Assembly: GCA_964655005.1 (NCBI GenBank)
Contig: CAZZKE010000098.1
Location: 1-7,903, forward strand
Direction: 5' to 3'
Source of the DNA: CAZZKE01 sp964655005
Lineage (GTDB): Bacteria; Pseudomonadota; Alphaproteobacteria; Rhodospirillales; JABHCV01
Length of the DNA stretch: 7,903 bases
In this document: piece after piece, positions 4,454-7,903 of the stretch
Numbering within the stretch: position 1 is the first letter of the stretch
Layout of the letters: each line of letters opens with the position of its first letter
Notes under the pieces: generated by a model
Told to the model about the DNA's origin: nothing
What the model saw: only the letters and a program-made list of their open reading frames with translations
Databases searched by the model: none
Translations under genes and position numbers: made by a program

Positions 4454-5758
4454 ATGCGTTTACTAAACAACAAAATTCTTCCGGTGCTGATGGCGGGCGT
4501 CGCCGTGGTGGCCGGCAGCGGGGCCGCCTACGCCCAGGAAGCACCTAAGCTGGACAGCGGCGACACCGCCTGGATGCTGACTTCCACGGCGCTGGTCCTG
4601 ATGATGACCATTCCGGGCCTGGCCATGTTCTATGGCGGCATGGTCCGCAAGAAGAACGTTCTGGCCACCGCCATGCAGAGCTTCGCGATTACCGCGCTGA
4701 TGAGCGTTTTGTGGATGGTCGCCGGTTATTCGCTGGCCTTTACCGACGGCGGCGGGGCCAACGCTTACGTGGGCGGCCTAAGCCAGCTTTTCCTGAGCGG
4801 CATCACGGTTGACAGCCTCTCCGGCAGCATTCCGGAAACGGTCTTCATGACCTTCCAGATGACCTTTGCCATCATCACGCCGGCGCTGATTACCGGCGCT
4901 TTCGCCGACCGCATGAAGTTTTCCTCGATGCTGGTTTTCCTGGGCGTCTGGGTGCTGGTGGTCTACGCCCCGATCACCCATTGGGTCTGGGGCGGCGGTT
5001 TCCTGGCCGATGCCGGGGTTCTCGACTTCGCCGGCGGCACGGTGGTCCACATCAACGCCGGCACCGCCGGCCTGGTGACCGCCATCGTGCTTGGCAAGCG
5101 GCTGGGTTACGGCGCCGAAAACATGGCGCCGCATAACCTGACACTCAGCGTTATCGGCGCCTCGCTGCTGTGGGTCGGCTGGTTTGGTTTCAACGCCGGT
5201 TCGGCGGTCGCCGCCGACGGCGCCGCCGGCATGGCCATGGCGGTGACCCAGATCGCCACTGCGGCGGCGGCCCTGACCTGGATGTTCGCCGAATGGATGT
5301 TTCGCGGCAAACCCAGCATTCTGGGCATCGTGTCGGGCGCGGTCGCCGGCCTGGTGGCGATCACCCCGGCCTCGGGTTATGTCGATCCCATGGGGGCGCT
5401 GATTATCGGCGGCATCGCCGGCGTCGGCTGTTTCTGGGGGGCCACCGTGCTCAAGAACAAGATGGGCTACGACGATTCCCTTGACTGCTTCGGCGTGCAC
5501 GGCATCGGCGGCATCATCGGGGCGATCCTGACCGGCGTCTTCGCGGTGGAAGCCATCGGCGGCACCGCCGGGCTTATCGAAGGCAACGCCGGACAGGTGC
5601 TGGTACAGCTCGAGGGCATCCTCGCCACTATCGTCTATAGCGGCATCGCCACTTTCGTTATCCTGAAAGTAATCGACGCGATCATGGGCCTCAGGGTCGA
5701 TGAAGACGCCGAAGTGGAAGGGCTGGACATCAGCCTGCACGGCGAAAGCGTCCACTAG
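4454..5758 (+). CDS. amtB: Ammonium transporter AmtB
   Basis: This 434-residue Amt/Rh/MEP channel acts as a trimer in the inner membrane. It begins with a cleavable signal peptide (hydrophobic segment about 8-22, likely cleavage after AYA at residue 27), followed by 11 membrane segments. Conserved pore residues are visible: the twin histidines His199 (TVVHINAG) and His349 (FGVHGIGG), Asp191 near the ammonium-binding site, Trp177 in THWVWGGG, and the FNAGS segment (246-250) with Ser250. The cytoplasmic tail MGLRVDEDAEVEGLDISLHGE (411-431) matches the C-terminal region that transmits GlnK docking to the channel. Length and tail are complete. It is co-transcribed with glnK from a sigma-54 promoter, giving expression under nitrogen limitation, and is followed by a strong terminator. 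No key residue is missing. Confidence 0.98.
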   Translation: MRLLNNKILPVLMAGVAVVAGSGAAYAQEAPKLDSGDTAWMLTSTALVLMMTIPGLAMFYGGMVRKKNVLATAMQSFAITALMSVLWMVAGYSLAFTDGGGANAYVGGLSQLFLSGITVDSLSGSIPETVFMTFQMTFAIITPALITGAFADRMKFSSMLVFLGVWVLVVYAPITHWVWGGGFLADAGVLDFAGGTVVHINAGTAGLVTAIVLGKRLGYGAENMAPHNLTLSVIGASLLWVGWFGFNAGSAVAADGAAGMAMAVTQIATAAAALTWMFAEWMFRGKPSILGIVSGAVAGLVAITPASGYVDPMGALIIGGIAGVGCFWGATVLKNKMGYDDSLDCFGVHGIGGIIGAILTGVFAVEAIGGTAGLIEGNAGQVLVQLEGILATIVYSGIATFVILKVIDAIMGLRVDEDAEVEGLDISLHGESVH

Positions 5759-5791
5759 GGCCATTCCAGGCCGCGCCAGCCAAAGGCGCAG

Positions 5792-5827
5792 GGACCGAAG
5801 GGACAAGCTCCCTTCGGTCCTTTTTTT
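5792..5827 (+). terminator. Strong intrinsic terminator of glnK-amtB
   Basis: A perfect 12-bp stem (GGACCGAAGGGA at 5792-5803, its complement at 5809-5820) with a five-base loop is followed directly by seven T (5821-5827). This is a textbook Rho-independent terminator 34 bp after the amtB stop. It separates the nitrogen operon from ftsK. Confidence 0.95.
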
Positions 5828-5856
5828 GCGTGTTTGGGGATAAACGGTCGGGCAAC

Positions 5857-5883
5857 TTGATATTACCCGGCGATGACTATATT
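5857..5883 (+). promoter_or_regulatory. Possible sigma-70-type promoter upstream of ftsK
   Basis: The terminator above means ftsK needs its own promoter within 5828-5990. TTGATA (5857-5862) and TATATT (5878-5883) are the best -35/-10 pair seen, but the 15-bp spacer is short. A second AT-rich patch at 5960-5990 (TTGTAA, TATGGT) is an alternative. If that were used, translation would have to start at the downstream ATG at 6042. Apart from these candidates, the 163-bp gap holds no convincing gene. Confidence 0.3.
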
Positions 5884-5990
5884 CGCATCGCCCTGGTTCA
5901 TTCTTCGGCCAGTACCGCAAATGCGCTCGACAGAATTGTTAACGCCCTACGTTAAGTTCTTGTAAATATTGATATCGTAGAACCTATGGT

Positions 5991-7903
5991 ATGACGGTTT
6001 TTTCGACAGGAAGGGGAACCGGCGGGTTTCTGCCGGTCGGCATGGCGGCGTTTTTGGGGCGTCGGTTAAGCGAGGTCCGGGGCGGCCTGCTGCTCGCCGT
6101 CGCCTTCTTCGTGGCCGCCGCCCTGATTAGCTACAACCCCGGCGACCCGTCGCTGAACAGCGCCGCCGAAGGCGGTGCCCGCAACATGCTGGGAACCTCC
6201 GGCGCCTATGTCGCCGACCTGCTGTTGCAGTTATTCGGCCTGGCCGCCGCCGTGCCGGTGCTGGTGCTGGCGGTCTGGGGGGTTCAGACATTCCGCCAGC
6301 GGCCACCGAAAACGCCGCTTTTTCGCCTGGCCCTGCTGGCCCCCGCCCTGATTCTGCTGTCGGCGGCATTAAGCGCCGCGCCGGGTTTCCGGGGCTGGCC
6401 GCTGGCCGTGCCGCTGGGTGGCGTCGTCGGCTCCGTGACGCTCGATTATGGCGTTTCGCTGGGCAACACGCTGGTCGCCGGCATGGGCGGCGTCTGGCGA
6501 CTGGAACGGTGGATGATATCCGTTGCCGCGCTGGCCCCCGCCATCGCCGCCCTGATTACCGTGCTGGGCCTTAGCCGGACCGAATGGCGAATGATTGGGC
6601 GGGCAATCCGGAAACTGGGCCTGACGGTATGGATATGGTCGGGCCGGGGCCTGAAGGCGGTAGCGGCCAGGGTGTCGGGGCGGCGGCGGCAGCCGGCCTT
6701 GCCGGTACGCGAAAAGCCGCCGGCGCCGGAAACCCGGTCGCCGCGCCGCATCGCGGCCAAAAAACCGAAGCCCAAGGCCGGCCGCAAGGCGGTGGCCAAG
6801 CGTCAGGCCCGGCTTGATCTTGTTCCCGGCGAAGAATTTGAATTACCGCCCCACGAACTGCTGGAAGCGCCGCCCGAAGGCACGGGGGGGGCCGACGTCA
6901 ACAGGGATTCCCTGGAGCAAAACGCCAAACTGCTGGAATCCGTACTCGACGATTTCGGGGTTCGGGGCGACATCCGCAAGGTCCGGCCCGGCCCGGTCGT
7001 AACCCTTTACGAACTGGAACCGGCGCCCGGCACCAAAACCTCGCGGGTGATCGGGCTTAGCGACGATATTGCTCGTTCCATGAGCGCCGTTTCGGTGCGG
7101 GTCGCCGTGGTGCCGGGGCGCAATGTGATCGGCATCGAACTGCCCAATCTGGAACGGGAAATGGTTTATCTGCGCGAACTGCTGTCTTCGGACCCGTTCG
7201 AGCGGGCGCCCGGCAAGCTGAATCTGGCGCTGGGCAAGGATATCGGCGGCCTGCCGGTAACCGTCGATCTGACCCGGATGCCGCATCTGCTGATCGCCGG
7301 CACCACCGGCTCGGGCAAATCGGTCGGCATCAACACGATGATCCTGTCGCTGCTTTATCAACTGCCGCCCGAGGAATGCAAGCTGATCCTGATCGACCCG
7401 AAAATGCTGGAATTATCGGTCTACGAGGGTATTCCACACCTGTTGACGCCGGTTGTCACCGACCCCGCCAAGGCGATCATGGCCCTTAAATGGGCGGTCC
7501 GCGAGATGGAAGAACGATACCGGGCGATGTCGCAGTTGGGGGTGCGTAATGTCGCCGGCTACAACGCCCGCATCGGCGAGGCGGTAAAAAAGGGTGAAAC
7601 CCTGATGCGCCGTGTGCAAACCGGATTCGATGACGATGGCCGTCCGATCATGGAGGAATTGCCGCTGTCCATGCAGCCGCTGCCCTTTATTGTCATCGTC
7701 GTCGACGAAATGGCCGACCTGATGCTGGTCGCCGGCAAAGACATCGAGGCCGCCGTGCAGCGCCTGGCGCAAATGGCCCGGGCCGCCGGTATCCATATTA
7801 TCATGGCGACCCAGCGGCCTTCGGTCGATGTCATTACCGGCACCATCAAGGCCAATTTCCCGACCCGCATCAGCTTTCAGGTAACCTCGAAAATCGACAG
7901 CCG
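5991..7903 (+). CDS. ftsK: DNA translocase FtsK (N-terminal and most of motor; runs off window)
   Basis: One open frame runs from the ATG at 5991 to the window edge: 637 complete codons without a stop. FtsK couples divisome assembly to chromosome segregation, pumping DNA towards the dif site at the closing septum. The N-terminus has four predicted membrane segments (about 31-48, 73-98, 110-129, 175-194). A basic Lys/Arg/Pro linker (about 220-275) follows. The alpha domain starts near 305 (SLEQNAKLLESVLDDFGVRGDI), and the RecA-like beta domain has Walker A GTTGSGKS (437-444), LILIDPKMLELSVYEGIPHLL (465-485) and Walker B IVIVVDEMADLM (567-578). The linker is short compared with E. coli FtsK, as usual in alphaproteobacteria. 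The rest of the beta domain and the DNA-reading gamma domain lie beyond the window. The start is uncertain: no good Shine-Dalgarno precedes 5991, and ATG 6042 is possible, but the FLPVGMAAFLGRRL segment resembles the N-terminus of homologues and favours 5991. Confidence 0.96.
   Translation, partial: MTVFSTGRGTGGFLPVGMAAFLGRRLSEVRGGLLLAVAFFVAAALISYNPGDPSLNSAAEGGARNMLGTSGAYVADLLLQLFGLAAAVPVLVLAVWGVQTFRQRPPKTPLFRLALLAPALILLSAALSAAPGFRGWPLAVPLGGVVGSVTLDYGVSLGNTLVAGMGGVWRLERWMISVAALAPAIAALITVLGLSRTEWRMIGRAIRKLGLTVWIWSGRGLKAVAARVSGRRRQPALPVREKPPAPETRSPRRIAAKKPKPKAGRKAVAKRQARLDLVPGEEFELPPHELLEAPPEGTGGADVNRDSLEQNAKLLESVLDDFGVRGDIRKVRPGPVVTLYELEPAPGTKTSRVIGLSDDIARSMSAVSVRVAVVPGRNVIGIELPNLEREMVYLRELLSSDPFERAPGKLNLALGKDIGGLPVTVDLTRMPHLLIAGTTGSGKSVGINTMILSLLYQLPPEECKLILIDPKMLELSVYEGIPHLLTPVVTDPAKAIMALKWAVREMEERYRAMSQLGVRNVAGYNARIGEAVKKGETLMRRVQTGFDDDGRPIMEELPLSMQPLPFIVIVVDEMADLMLVAGKDIEAAVQRLAQMARAAGIHIIMATQRPSVDVITGTIKANFPTRISFQVTSKIDS

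Noticed and set aside
4778..5920. Long 380-codon open frame on the minus strand opposite amtB
   Set aside because: It lies almost entirely antisense to an unmistakable amtB and crosses its terminator. Its composition (His, Asp, Gly, Ala, Arg-rich) is that expected from the opposite strand of a GC-rich gene.
5873..5965. 30-codon open frame between the amtB terminator and ftsK
   Set aside because: It has no Shine-Dalgarno, the product has no recognisable feature, and it overlaps the likely ftsK promoter region. A frame of this length is expected by chance.
6843..7361. 172-codon minus-strand open frame opposite ftsK
   Set aside because: It is antisense to the conserved FtsK alpha and Walker A region. 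The low-complexity composition is typical of a shadow frame.

Overview
The window is a GC-rich chromosomal segment, broken by short AT-rich intergenic stretches. It looks like ordinary core genome of an alphaproteobacterium, most likely a Rhodospirillales-type lineage. That placement is inferred from gene types: a one-cysteine Trm112/UPF0434 protein, a thioredoxin-TPR CnoX with an intact CxxC, a stand-alone DUF971 protein, a glnK-amtB pair next to ftsK, and a UbiH-like hydroxylase. No species-level assignment is possible from the sequence alone.

Layout. Positions 1-96 hold short tandem repeats of unknown origin. They lie just beyond the terminator of a minus-strand tRNA-Gly(GCC) gene (161-235). 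A plus-strand group follows: a YbaK/ProXp-ala type tRNA-editing deacylase (357-878), CnoX/YbbN (963-1877), a Trm112-family protein (1969-2163) and a DUF971 protein (2167-2541). A UbiH-family ubiquinone hydroxylase (2543-3772, minus strand) converges on this group with a single base between the stop codons. A 330-bp AT-rich divergent region (3773-4102) separates it from glnK (4103-4441) and amtB (4454-5758), which end at a strong intrinsic terminator (5792-5827). The N-terminal 637 codons of ftsK (5991 onward) run off the right edge.

How the genes work together. glnK-amtB is a classical nitrogen-response unit: the ammonium channel and the PII protein that gates it. Its upstream region carries a sigma-54 promoter with correct -24/-12 spacing, an exact IHF-consensus match just upstream, and further upstream two identical 15-bp dyads 28 bp apart, where an enhancer-binding protein would normally bind. 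The dyads do not resemble an NtrC site and also sit just upstream of the divergent ubiquinone hydroxylase gene. They are the most interesting non-coding signal here. The 357-2541 group combines translation quality control, protein quality control and small conserved proteins, and may be partly co-transcribed. I see no mobile element with a transposase, no CRISPR array, no defence system and no convincing new multi-gene system.
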